64,000 nucleotides of DNA from Streptomyces sp. NBC_00193 (GTDB taxonomy: Bacteria > Actinomycetota > Actinomycetes > Streptomycetales > Streptomycetaceae): contig NZ_JAPEMM010000001.1 of NCBI RefSeq assembly GCF_026342735.1, forward strand, positions 2,790,001-2,854,000, in the 5' to 3' direction. The notes beneath the pieces are model-generated. The model did not search any database. It was given only the letters and a program-made list of their open reading frames with translations, and was not told where the DNA came from. The first letter of the stretch is position 1; each line of letters opens with the position of its first letter. Positions 1 through 9,052 of the stretch are shown here, piece by piece. A program made the position numbers and the translations under genes.

Positions 1-369
1 GGAGACCAGGGTGGGAGCCGTGGGCAGCACGACGGCGACGACGGCCGCGCCGAGGAGCAGGGCGAGCCAGATGCCGTCCATGCCCTGCCGGATGGCGGCC
101 TGGAGGTCGCCCGCGCCGACGCGGCGGGCCACGGCGGCGGTGGTGGCGTAGGCGAGGAAGACGAAGATGCTCACGGCCGTGGTGAGCAGTGCGGCCGCGA
201 TGCCGAGACCGGCCAGCTGGGGTGTGCCGAGGTGGCCCACGATGGCACTGTCGGCCAGCACGAAGAGGGGTTCGGCGACGAGGGCGCCGAAGGCGGGGGC
301 GGCGAGTGCGAGGATCTCGCGGTCGTGCCGTCTCGGGGCAGCCTTCGGTGCGGTGGGGGCCTGTCTCAT
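1..369 (-). CDS. MATE-family efflux transporter, N-terminal part (runs off left edge)
   Basis: Inner-membrane drug or toxin exporter of the MATE/DinF family, driven by a proton or sodium gradient. Only about 123 N-terminal residues are in the window; the rest lies beyond base 1. The minus strand from ATG at 369 reads MRQAPTAPKAAPRRHDREIL, then hydrophobic helices with the family-typical ADSAIVGHLG stretch and an AYATTAAVARRVGAGD loop. It is divergent from dnaB and shares with it a 434-bp intergenic region holding DnaA boxes. A MATE gene beside dnaB is the arrangement I recall in other Streptomyces. The substrate cannot be told from the sequence. Confidence 0.85.
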   Translation of the reverse strand, partial: MRQAPTAPKAAPRRHDREILALAAPAFGALVAEPLFVLADSAIVGHLGTPQLAGLGIAAALLTTAVSIFVFLAYATTAAVARRVGAGDLQAAIRQGMDGIWLALLLGAAVVAVVLPTAPTLVS

Positions 370-803
370 GTGCTCAATCTAATCTTCCACAGGTAATAGA
401 CGCAAGGCCCCTTGGATCCTTACCGTTACGCCGATTCGAGCGTTCGTCCCGCCTCGTTGGAGGCGATCTTGAGACAGTGGCCAAGAATTTTCTTCCCCAC
501 AGCCGGTGGAGGAAGAAATGCCAGGTCAGGTGGGGTAAGTGGGTGGGGCAGGTGATTTTGTCCACAGCGCCGTCCCCCGGTCCGTGCACAGCTTCCGGGG
601 AGTTACCCACAGCATTGGCGCCGTCATCCACACCTCATCCACACAGCCTGTGGATAACAAGATTGGCTGACGTCGCTCGCGGCCCTACCGTGGTGCGTTG
701 TCCGACTCGCCGAGAGCCGATTCGGGTGCCCCAAATGTCAGAGCCGTGTCGTAGAAAGAGTGACACGGCAAGGTCCGCGTTGCGGACGGGAGGAGGCGGC
801 CCG
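370..803. other. 434-bp intergenic region with DnaA-box cluster (558-657)
   Basis: Non-coding gap between the divergent MATE and dnaB genes. It holds one perfect Streptomyces-type DnaA box TTGTCCACA (558-566), one perfect TTATCCACA on the minus strand (649-657), and three one-mismatch boxes: TTACCCACA (603-611) and TCATCCACA twice (624-632, 635-643). Five boxes in 100 bp is far above chance in DNA this GC-rich. The region is also more AT-rich than its surroundings. Binding of DnaA here is inferred from the motif, not shown. Confidence 0.75.
663..691 (+). promoter_or_regulatory. candidate dnaB promoter
   Basis: TTGGCT (663-668), a 17-bp spacer and TACCGT (686-691) resemble a vegetative sigma-HrdB promoter. 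It lies about 110 bp before the chosen dnaB start and just after the DnaA boxes, so DnaA bound at 635-657 could affect it. This is a motif match only. Confidence 0.35.
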
Positions 804-2285
<1,482 letters not shown>

Positions 2286-2295
2286 CATCCGCCCC

Positions 2296-3681
2296 ATGGA
2301 TGCCGTATCTGAAGAACTTGTCCTGCTGCCCGCGACCCGGCGTGCGCTGAGCCACCGGATCGCGGTGGCGCAGCGCGAAGGGCGGGCTCCGTCCCTGGTG
2401 GCGACCGTGGTTCGGGGCGGCGAGGTGGTCTGGGAGGGGTCACGGACCATGGTCGAGGGGCACGGTCCAGACGGAAACGTGCAGTACCGGATCGGGTCGA
2501 TCACCAAGACGTTCACCGCCGTGCTGGTGATGCGGCTGCGGGACGAGGGCCTGCTGGAACTGGGCGACCCGGTCGAGAAGTTCCTTCCGGGAACCGGAGT
2601 CGGCGAGGTGACGGTGGGGCAACTGCTCTCCCATACGGCCGGGCTGGCGGCGGAGACGCCCGGCGAATGGTGGGAGCGCACGGCGGGCACGCTGCGGCCG
2701 GAGCTCTCGGACGTCCTGGGCGAGCACCCCTTCCGCTTCGAGCCCGGACGGCGCCACCACTACTCCAACCCCGGCTACACCCTGCTCGGTTCGCTCGTGG
2801 AAGCCGTCCGCGCACGGCCGTGGGAGGACGTGCTCCGCGCCGAGGTGCTGGAGCCGCTGGGGCTGGAGCGCACGACGGCGCAGCCGGTGGCCCCGCACGC
2901 CGGCGGCTGGGCGGTGCACCCGTGGGCGGACGTGATGATGCCGGAGCCCCTGGAGGACCTCGGGCTCATGGCCCCGGCCGGCCAGCTGTGGTCCACCACC
3001 GGCGATCTGGCGAAGTTCGCCGCCTTCCTCGTACGGGGCGACGCGCGCGTGCTGAGCGCGGAGTCCGTACGGGAGATGCGGACCTCGGCCACTCCCCCGG
3101 AGCCGGGCCTCGCCGACCTCGGATACGGGCTCGGGATGCAGCTGACGCTGAACGGCGGGCGCCGGCTCGCGGGCCACAGCGGCTCGCTGCCCGGCTTCCT
3201 CGCCGGGCTGTGGCTGAGCGAGGCGGACGACGTGGCCGCGGTGGTGCTGGCCAACTGCACCTCGGGGCTGCCCGCTTCGACGCTGGCGGCCGAACTGGTG
3301 GGCATCGTCGCCGAGGCGGAGCCGCGGATCCCCGAGCCGTGGCGGCCGCTGCGGGAGGCCGATCCCGTCGCGCTGGAGCTCTGCGGCCCCTGGTACTGGG
3401 GCACGTCGGCCCAGGCCGTACGGCTGACCTACGACGGATCCCTGGAGCTGGGCCCGGTGGGTGGCAGCGGTCGGTCCGCGCGTTTCCGGCCCGAGCCGGA
3501 CGGCAGTTGGACCGGACTGGGCGGCTACTACGCGGGCGAGTCGCTGCGGGCCGTACGGCGGCCGGACGGATCGGTGAGCCACCTCGACCTCGGCTCGTTC
3601 GTGTTCACCCGCGAGCCCTACGACCCGCAGGCGCCGGTGCCCGGCGGGGTCGACCCGCAGGGCTGGCGGGGCATCGGCTAG
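2296..3681 (+). CDS. serine hydrolase, beta-lactamase/PBP4 family (class C-like)
   Basis: Penicillin-recognising serine hydrolase fold of 461 residues. The SxxK motif is S68-I-T-K71, the catalytic tyrosine lies in Y156-S157-N158, and a late HSG (in AGHSGSLPG) fills the KTG position. No signal peptide or anchor helix is evident, so it is probably a cytoplasmic or non-classical esterase/peptidase rather than a true beta-lactamase. The C-terminal ~100 residues form an extra beta-rich domain with DGSW and GYYAGE motifs, as in many EstB/D-aminopeptidase relatives. It begins 10 bp after dnaB and may be co-transcribed. The substrate is unknown. Confidence 0.85.
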   Translation: MDAVSEELVLLPATRRALSHRIAVAQREGRAPSLVATVVRGGEVVWEGSRTMVEGHGPDGNVQYRIGSITKTFTAVLVMRLRDEGLLELGDPVEKFLPGTGVGEVTVGQLLSHTAGLAAETPGEWWERTAGTLRPELSDVLGEHPFRFEPGRRHHYSNPGYTLLGSLVEAVRARPWEDVLRAEVLEPLGLERTTAQPVAPHAGGWAVHPWADVMMPEPLEDLGLMAPAGQLWSTTGDLAKFAAFLVRGDARVLSAESVREMRTSATPPEPGLADLGYGLGMQLTLNGGRRLAGHSGSLPGFLAGLWLSEADDVAAVVLANCTSGLPASTLAAELVGIVAEAEPRIPEPWRPLREADPVALELCGPWYWGTSAQAVRLTYDGSLELGPVGGSGRSARFRPEPDGSWTGLGGYYAGESLRAVRRPDGSVSHLDLGSFVFTREPYDPQAPVPGGVDPQGWRGIG

Positions 3682-3690
3682 CGGACCCCC

Positions 3691-4866
3691 TCACCCCGCT
3701 GCGAGTTCACGCTCCAGCGGGGTGCGCATGCGCGGGGTGATGCGGGCCTCGCCCACCCAGGCGGCGAGCCGGTCGGCCTCGGCGGCGATGGCCCGCTCGG
3801 CTTCGCCGCCGGGGTCGCCCAGCAGCCGGTGGACGATCTCTCCGCCGGCGCGCTGGGCCCAGCCGCCGACGATCCGGCCGTTCCACCACACGGTGGGGCC
3901 GATGTTGCCGGCGTAGTCGAAGAGGGCCGGGCGGTGGGCGGGGTCGAGGTGGAAGCCCCGGTCCGCCCAGCCCATCGCGCTCGGGTCGAGGGCGGGCAGC
4001 AGGGCGGTCCAGGGCTCCTGCTCGGGTTCGGGCCCGGTGTCACCGGGGCTGACGAGCGCGGTGGTGCCGTCGTCGAGCCGGACCGTGTCGGGGCCGACCG
4101 CGGCAAGGGCCTTGCGCGCGTCGGTGAGGGTCCAGCCCGTCCACCACTTGAGGTCGGCCTCGGTGGCCGGACCGTAGGACCGGAGCCAGCGGCGGGCCAG
4201 CTCGGCGCGGGCCTCGGCCGGCGGCACGGCGGGCCAGGGCTCGGTGTGGACCCAGCGGTACTGGCTGGAAGTCCACGATCCCCGGGGCCGGTCCCGGCGG
4301 ATGCGGCCGTCGGCGGCGAGCAGCCGGATGACGTGGGTGGCGACGCCGACCTCCGCCTCGTACTTCCCGCCCCGCTCGACGGTGACCTTCCGGCGCAGTA
4401 CGGGTACGGCCGCCGAGAGCTGGCTGCCGGTGGAGGGCCCGTGGCTGTCCAGGGCGTCGAGCGTGGCGCTCTCCGCCCCGGCCAGCCAGTCCGCGTCGAG
4501 GCCGTGACCGTCGTCGGCGAGTCGTTTGAGGAAGTTCCGGCGCTCCTTCGCGGCGATGGCCCGCGCGGTGGAGGAGTCGACGTACGGGGCGAGCTCGGTG
4601 GAAACGGCGAAGAGCGTACGGCGCATGCTGAGCAGCCGTACGAGGCTCACGTCCTCGTACAGGGCCCGTTCGACCATTTCGGGCCCGCCTTCGGTCAGCC
4701 GGGCCCGGGCCGAGAGGAAGACGGTCGAGGCATCGGTGGCGTGCAGGCCGATCACTGCGTCCGCCGCCTCGGGCACGGTCGCGGCGCGGGCCGACGGCGC
4801 GAGGCGGTGGCGGCGGCCGAGGCGGCGGCGGCGCTCCGCGGCGGTGATGAGGGGGAGGCTGCTCAT
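3691..4866 (-). CDS. winged-helix DNA-binding protein, HTH_42 (AlkZ/YcaQ) superfamily
   Basis: 391-residue member of the family of tandem winged-helix proteins (PF06224) that includes the DNA glycosylases AlkZ and YcaQ/AlkX. Family features visible are the N-terminal GLHATDAST stretch, a SMRRTLFAVS beta-hairpin region, DLKWWTGW, and a C-terminal WWNGRIVGGW segment. Characterised glycosylases carry a Q-x-Q or Q-x-D catalytic motif at the position that here reads H42-A43-T44. The activity is therefore uncertain. ATG at 4866 (MSSLPLITAAERR) was chosen over the longer frame start at 4911 because similarity begins there. It converges with the serine hydrolase, 9 bp apart. Confidence 0.8.
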   Translation of the reverse strand: MSSLPLITAAERRRRLGRRHRLAPSARAATVPEAADAVIGLHATDASTVFLSARARLTEGGPEMVERALYEDVSLVRLLSMRRTLFAVSTELAPYVDSSTARAIAAKERRNFLKRLADDGHGLDADWLAGAESATLDALDSHGPSTGSQLSAAVPVLRRKVTVERGGKYEAEVGVATHVIRLLAADGRIRRDRPRGSWTSSQYRWVHTEPWPAVPPAEARAELARRWLRSYGPATEADLKWWTGWTLTDARKALAAVGPDTVRLDDGTTALVSPGDTGPEPEQEPWTALLPALDPSAMGWADRGFHLDPAHRPALFDYAGNIGPTVWWNGRIVGGWAQRAGGEIVHRLLGDPGGEAERAIAAEADRLAAWVGEARITPRMRTPLERELAAG

Positions 4867-4918
4867 CTTCCCGATCGTAGGCCGGGCCGCAGACGGCGAC
4901 CCGGCCCACACGGGGGGC

Positions 4919-5383
4919 TCAGAGCTGGAGCTTGAACCCGACGTGGGAAGCGGTGAAGCCGAGCCGCTCGTAGAAGCGGTGGGCGTCGGTGCGGCTCACG
5001 TCCGAGGTGAGCTGGACGAGTGCGCAGTTCTCCGCACGGGACCGCTCGATCGCCCATTCGATGAACCGGGTGCCCAGTCCGCTGCCGCGTTCGTCGGCGT
5101 GGACGCGTACGCCCTCGATGATCGAACGGGTGCTCCCCTTGCGGGAGAGCCCGGGGACGATCGTCAGCTGGAGGGTGCCGACGACGTGGCCCGCACGGAC
5201 GGCGACGACCACATGCTGGTGGGGATCGTCCGTCAGCCGCTTGAGCGCCGCCACGTACGGGGTGAGGTCGTCAGGGGACTCCCGGGTGGCGCCGAGCGGG
5301 TCGTCCGCGAGCATCGCGACGATCGCAGGCAGGTCCTCCTCGGTGGCCGGCCGGATGAGCAGGTCGGAGCTGGTGTCGGTCAT
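4919..5383 (-). CDS. GNAT-family N-acetyltransferase
   Basis: Single-domain 154-residue acetyl-CoA-dependent acetyltransferase. Motif A is seen as VRVHADERGSGLGTRFIEWA, where the R-G-S-G-L-G part is the pyrophosphate-binding loop, and motif B as RFYERLGFTASHVGFKL at the C-terminus. The arrangement LIRPATEEDLPAIVAMLADD at the N-terminus is typical of small-molecule or antibiotic-type GNATs. It sits 17 bp downstream of another GNAT gene on the same strand and probably shares its transcript. The acceptor substrate is unknown. Confidence 0.88.
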   Translation of the reverse strand: MTDTSSDLLIRPATEEDLPAIVAMLADDPLGATRESPDDLTPYVAALKRLTDDPHQHVVVAVRAGHVVGTLQLTIVPGLSRKGSTRSIIEGVRVHADERGSGLGTRFIEWAIERSRAENCALVQLTSDVSRTDAHRFYERLGFTASHVGFKLQL

Positions 5384-5400
5384 GGTCCGATCCTCCCGGC

Positions 5401-6306
5401 TCAGCCGGCCGCGACGGTGAGCGGAGCCCAGCGGCGGGTCCAGTCACCGGGAAGGGCGGGGATGTCCCGGGTCATCACGGCATTGAAGGCCACGGAGCCG
5501 AGGCCACGGTCCTTGAGCCAGCCGAGCAGCTCTTCGTGGCGTACGTCGACATCGGTGCGCAGGGGCCGGTCGGTGGCCGCCGCGAGGGCGGTGACCAGGG
5601 CGCGGGCCACGTCGGTGTCGCGGGCGACCAGCGGTCCGATGACATGGGTCTCCATGTTCGGCCAGATGGCTCCGTAGCCGATCAGCTCGCCGGACGGGTC
5701 CTCGGCGACGAGCAGCCGGTCCGTGAAGGCCGGCAGCCGGGTGACCAGATGGGTCCGGTCGGCGCCGAAGACCTCGGCGTCCAGCAGCAGGATCCGCGGG
5801 ATGTCCTCGCCACCGGCGGGCCGGACGCGGATTCCGTCCTGCGCGAGAGCGGCGGCATCCGGGCTGAAGGAGCCCCGGAGCATCTCGGCGCGGCCGGTGG
5901 TGTCGAAGCCGAGCTCCTCGTAGAGGGGGCGGCCGTACGGGGTGGCGTGCAGGGTGATCGGTACGCCCTTGAGGACGTCGTTGCAGACGTACGTCATCAG
6001 GCGCCGGCCCAGACCCTGGCGGGCGTAGCGCTCGGCGACCAGGACCATGCCGATGGCGGCGAGTTCGGGATCGGCCAGCGGAGGTCCGTAGCGGGTGACC
6101 ACGCAGACCGTGGCGAGTCCCAGGCCGTCGGGGGCGTCGATGCCGTAGCCGTGTCCGGCGGCGAGCAGCAGCCCCCACTTGTGGTCCTCGCGGGGCCAGC
6201 CGCGGTCTTCTGAGAGATCGGCGCAGTGGCGGAGGTCGTCCACGGTCAGTGCGCGGATGGGGAGGGCGGTGAGATGGGGTGGTGTCACGGCCTCAGAGTG
6301 GTTCAT
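5401..6306 (-). CDS. GNAT-family N-acetyltransferase (two-domain)
   Basis: 301-residue protein. An N-terminal GNAT domain has the acetyl-CoA loop RYARQGLGRRLMTYV and the closing motif PLYEELGFDTTGRAEML. A C-terminal domain of about 140 residues (VRPAGGEDIPRILLLDAEVF to GYGAIWPNMETHVIGPLVA) resembles the second GNAT-like domain found in this family. First gene of a likely two-gene operon with the GNAT at 4919. The start ATG at 6306 lies about 50 bp from the parS pair at 6354-6423, so the promoter must overlap or adjoin ParB-binding DNA. Substrate unknown. Confidence 0.85.
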   Translation of the reverse strand: MNHSEAVTPPHLTALPIRALTVDDLRHCADLSEDRGWPREDHKWGLLLAAGHGYGIDAPDGLGLATVCVVTRYGPPLADPELAAIGMVLVAERYARQGLGRRLMTYVCNDVLKGVPITLHATPYGRPLYEELGFDTTGRAEMLRGSFSPDAAALAQDGIRVRPAGGEDIPRILLLDAEVFGADRTHLVTRLPAFTDRLLVAEDPSGELIGYGAIWPNMETHVIGPLVARDTDVARALVTALAAATDRPLRTDVDVRHEELLGWLKDRGLGSVAFNAVMTRDIPALPGDWTRRWAPLTVAAG

Positions 6307-6353
6307 GGACCGGGACCCGGTCCAGGGGATTTGGGGTGCATGTTTTGGGGCGA

Positions 6354-6369
6354 TGTTTCACGTGAAACA
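6354..6369. other. parS: parS site 1 (ParB-binding)
   Basis: Perfect TGTTTCACGTGAAACA, the established Streptomyces parS consensus bound by ParB and used for chromosome segregation and SMC loading. Flanking bases extend it to a 22-bp perfect palindrome (6351-6372). It is intergenic between divergent genes and forms the left arm of a large inverted repeat with site 2. Confidence 0.95.
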
Positions 6370-6407
6370 TCGCCCCGCCGCCGTGTGCGCCGTCCGGGGC
6401 GGGGCGC

Positions 6408-6423
6408 TGTTTCACGTGAAACA
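6408..6423. other. parS: parS site 2 (ParB-binding)
   Basis: Second perfect TGTTTCACGTGAAACA, 54 bp from site 1 start to start. The DNA between them contains CGCCCCGCC (6371-6379) and its complement GGCGGGGCG (6398-6406), so the two parS sites and these blocks together make one long inverted repeat. Confidence 0.95.
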
Positions 6424-6438
6424 TAGGGACTAGCCTCG

Positions 6439-7095
6439 ATGGCTATGACCCGCCTTCACCTGTTCGACCTCGACGGAACGCTGATGTACGGCACGTCGTC
6501 GCCCGTCGAGATGTCCCGCCAGCTCGGGCTGAGCAATGAGATCGCCGCGCTGGAGCGGTCCTTCGCCGCGCTGGAGCTCCAGCCGTACGAGTTCGCGACG
6601 GCCATCCAGCGGCTCTGGGCGGATCTGACCCCGGCGCACGTCCGGGCGGCGTTCGACGCGGCTCCGTGGCTGCTGGGGATCCAGGAGGTCTGGCGGGAGA
6701 TCCGGGAGCGCGGGGAATACTGCGCGGTGATCTCGCTGTCGCCGTCGTTCTTCGTGGAGCTCCTGCTGGAGTGGGGCGCGCACGCCGCACACGGCTCGGT
6801 CTTCCCGGAAGTGCCCTTCACCCGGCCGGTGGACGTGGCCGGGATCCTCACGCCGGAGGGGAAGGTCACCGTCGCCGACCAGCTGTGCGCGCGGTTCGGC
6901 GTGACCCGGGCCGACTGTGTGGCGTACGGGGACTCCAGCACCGACGTGGCGCTCTTCGAGGTGGTCCCGGTTTCGGTCGCCGTGAATGCCCGGCCCTACC
7001 TGGTGGAGCGGGCGACGCACGTCTACGAGGGCCGGGACCTGCGGGAGGCATACCAGCTGACAGGGGTGGCGCGCATGGGAGTTGAGGCATCTTAA
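6439..7095 (+). CDS. HAD-superfamily hydrolase (phosphatase-like)
   Basis: 218-residue haloacid-dehalogenase-fold hydrolase. Motif I is LFDLDGTLMYG with both Asp residues. Motif II is VISLSPSFF. Motif III/IV is YGDSSTDVALFEVV. The arrangement resembles SerB-like (subclass IB) phosphatases acting on small phosphorylated metabolites. ATG at 6439 is used; ATG at 6445 is equally possible, and the AGGGA at 6425-6429 fits either only loosely. The promoter region is occupied by parS sites 1 and 2, the second only 16 bp before the start codon, so ParB spreading might affect expression. The substrate is unknown. Confidence 0.85.
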   Translation: MAMTRLHLFDLDGTLMYGTSSPVEMSRQLGLSNEIAALERSFAALELQPYEFATAIQRLWADLTPAHVRAAFDAAPWLLGIQEVWREIRERGEYCAVISLSPSFFVELLLEWGAHAAHGSVFPEVPFTRPVDVAGILTPEGKVTVADQLCARFGVTRADCVAYGDSSTDVALFEVVPVSVAVNARPYLVERATHVYEGRDLREAYQLTGVARMGVEAS

Positions 7096-7237
7096 GGGGA
7101 AAGTGGGTTCGAAACGCGGATTTCCCGCATTTCCCCGCAGGCTCTGGGGCGGACTGGCACGCTGTGAAACCCGGAACCACGGATTCGAAGGCCGTGGCGT
7201 GTGCAGACCTACCGAGATGCTCGAAGCGAGGCACCGC

Positions 7238-8428
7238 ATGGACGCTCCGCCCACCAGATCGGCAAGACGGGGGCCGTCCCGGATACCGTCCGGGGACAGT
7301 GCGCCCGAGCCCTCACCCGATGCCGTTCTCATCCGCCGGACCCTCGCGGAGATCGCACCCGTCGCCGACAAGGTGACCTCCTACTTCTACGCCGTCGTGT
7401 TCACGGGGTACCCCGATCTCCGGGGGCTGTTCCCCGCCGCGATGGACGTACAGCGCGACCGGCTGCTGAAGGCGCTGCTGACGGCCGCCGAGCACATCGA
7501 CAACCCCGAGGTGCTCACCGCCTACCTGCGCCGGCTGGGTACGGGGCACCGCAAGTACGGGACCCGGCCGGAGCACTATCCGCCGGTCGGAGAGGCCCTG
7601 ATCGGGGCGCTGGCCAAGTACGCGGAGTCCACCTGGGGGCCGGAGACCGAGGCCGCCTGGGTCCGGGCGTACACCGCGATCTCCCAGATCATGATCGACG
7701 CGGCGTCCGAGGACGAGCCGAAGGCACCGCCGTGGTGGCACGCGGAGGTGGTCTCCCACGATCTGCGCACCTCCGACATCGCGGTGATCACCGTCCGCCC
7801 CGACCAGCCCTACCCCTTCCTCGCGGGCCAGTACACGAGCCTGGAGACCCCGTGGTGGCCGCGGGTCTGGCGGCACTACTCCTTCGCCTCGGCGCCGCGC
7901 GGGGACGGACTGCTGTCCTTCCACGTCAAGGCCGTACCGGCGGGATGGGTCTCCAACGCGCTCGTCCGGCACGCCCGGCCAGGCGACGTGCTGCGGCTCG
8001 GGCCCCCGGCGGGATCGATGGTGGTCGACCACAGCACCGACAACGGAATGCTGTGCCTGGGCGGTGGCACGGGAATCGCCCCGATCAAGGCGCTGATCGA
8101 GGACGTGGCCGAGCACGGGGAGCGGCGTCCGGTGGAGGTGTTCTTCGGGGCGCGCAGCGACGACGACCTGTACGACAAGGACACGCTGCTGGGGCTGCAG
8201 CGCTCGCACCCCTGGCTGTCGGTGCGCCCGGTGGTGTGTGACGAGGGGCTCGCCGGACAACTGCCGCAGGCCGTCGGTACCCACGGGCCCTGGAGCTCGT
8301 ACGACGCGTTCGTCTCGGGGCCGGCCGCGATGATCCGCAGCGGGGTGGACGCGCTGAAGAGGATCGGGATCCCCGGTGACCGGATCCGGCACGACGAGGT
8401 GGAGGAACTGGCGGGCGTCGCCGGCTGA
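7238..8428 (+). CDS. globin domain fused to FAD/NAD(P)H oxidoreductase (flavohemoprotein-like)
   Basis: 396 residues. The N-terminal globin domain (about residues 30-155) has a proximal-His candidate in LGTGHRKYG and distal residues around TSYFYAVVF. A ferredoxin-reductase-like half follows, with FAD-binding RHYSFAS and NAD(P)-binding CLGGGTGIAPIKA, ending in VSGPAAMIRSGVDAL. This is the layout of Hmp-type nitric-oxide dioxygenases, which oxidise NO to nitrate with O2 and NAD(P)H. ATG at 7238 was chosen for the purine-rich GCGAGG upstream; ATG at 7217 is in frame. The first ~30 residues are low-complexity. It is monocistronic and converges on the Nudix gene. Confidence 0.88.
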   Translation: MDAPPTRSARRGPSRIPSGDSAPEPSPDAVLIRRTLAEIAPVADKVTSYFYAVVFTGYPDLRGLFPAAMDVQRDRLLKALLTAAEHIDNPEVLTAYLRRLGTGHRKYGTRPEHYPPVGEALIGALAKYAESTWGPETEAAWVRAYTAISQIMIDAASEDEPKAPPWWHAEVVSHDLRTSDIAVITVRPDQPYPFLAGQYTSLETPWWPRVWRHYSFASAPRGDGLLSFHVKAVPAGWVSNALVRHARPGDVLRLGPPAGSMVVDHSTDNGMLCLGGGTGIAPIKALIEDVAEHGERRPVEVFFGARSDDDLYDKDTLLGLQRSHPWLSVRPVVCDEGLAGQLPQAVGTHGPWSSYDAFVSGPAAMIRSGVDALKRIGIPGDRIRHDEVEELAGVAG

Positions 8429-8454
8429 TTGCGGCGGCGCCCGCGTGAGGTGGG

Positions 8455-8934
8455 TCAGCCCAGGTCGGGGGCGTGCATGGCGCGCACGCCCTCGATGTTG
8501 CCGTCGAGGTAGTGGCGCAGGGACAGCGGGACGAGGTGCACCGCGGCGATGCCGACGCGGCTGAAGGGCACGCGGACGATCTCGTACTCGCCTTCCGGCT
8601 CGTCGATCTCGGGGCCGTGCCGCTGGCTGGGGTCCATGGATTCGAGGTGGCAGACGAAGAAGTGCTGCACCTTGACGCCGGTCACTCCCCCGTCGGCGAT
8701 GTGCTCGATGGTGTCGACGAAGCAGGGCACGACATCGGTGATCTTCGCGCCGAGTTCCTCGTGGAGTTCTCGGTGGAGGGCGTCGACGACGGTCAGGTCC
8801 GAGGACTCGACGCCCCCGCCGGGAGTGAGCCAGTACGGGTCGACGCCGGGTTTGGTCCGCTTGATGAGGATCAGGTCGTCACCGTCGAGCAGGATCGCGC
8901 GGGCGGTGCGTTTGACCACTGGACGTTCGGTCAT
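8455..8934 (-). CDS. Nudix hydrolase
   Basis: 159-residue pyrophosphohydrolase of the Nudix superfamily. The Nudix box is read as GGGVESSDLTVVDALHREL followed by HEELGA, matching G-x5-E-x7-REL-x-EE-x-G, which binds the catalytic Mg2+. The N-terminus TARAILLDGDDLILIKRTKP is the usual first beta-strand pair. The substrate, perhaps a nucleotide or sugar-nucleotide diphosphate, cannot be deduced. It stands alone between the globin gene (convergent) and the PLP-lyase operon (tandem, separated by a hairpin at 9003-9049). Confidence 0.88.
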   Translation of the reverse strand: MTERPVVKRTARAILLDGDDLILIKRTKPGVDPYWLTPGGGVESSDLTVVDALHRELHEELGAKITDVVPCFVDTIEHIADGGVTGVKVQHFFVCHLESMDPSQRHGPEIDEPEGEYEIVRVPFSRVGIAAVHLVPLSLRHYLDGNIEGVRAMHAPDLG

Positions 8935-9002
8935 GGGAGAAGAGTGGCCCAGACTTCCGCTTCTGAAACGCGTCCGGGTGAAACCCGCCGGTCGGGGATC
9001 CG

Positions 9003-9049
9003 GGCGGTCCGAGCCGCCGGACGGCGTGCTCGGACCGCCTTCGGGCGGC
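9003..9049 (-). terminator. hairpin terminator of the 9053-11103 operon
   Basis: GGCGGTCCGAG (9003-9013) pairs with CTCGGACCGCC (9029-9039); an alternative stem CCGCC-TTCG-GGCGG (9036-9049) has a UUCG-type loop. It lies just past the stop of the PLP enzyme gene on the minus strand. No T run follows, as is usual in Streptomyces. Confidence 0.6.
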
Positions 9050-9052
9050 CGG

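Noticed and set aside
189..803. Long in-frame extension of dnaB upstream of 804
   Set aside because: It is a stop-free stretch typical of GC-rich DNA, lacks helicase similarity, crosses the DnaA boxes, and a good ribosome site exists at 791-796.
7080..7110. GCATCTT as a possible NsrR half-site before the globin gene
   Set aside because: Only one half of the symmetry is visible and it overlaps the HAD stop; too weak to call.
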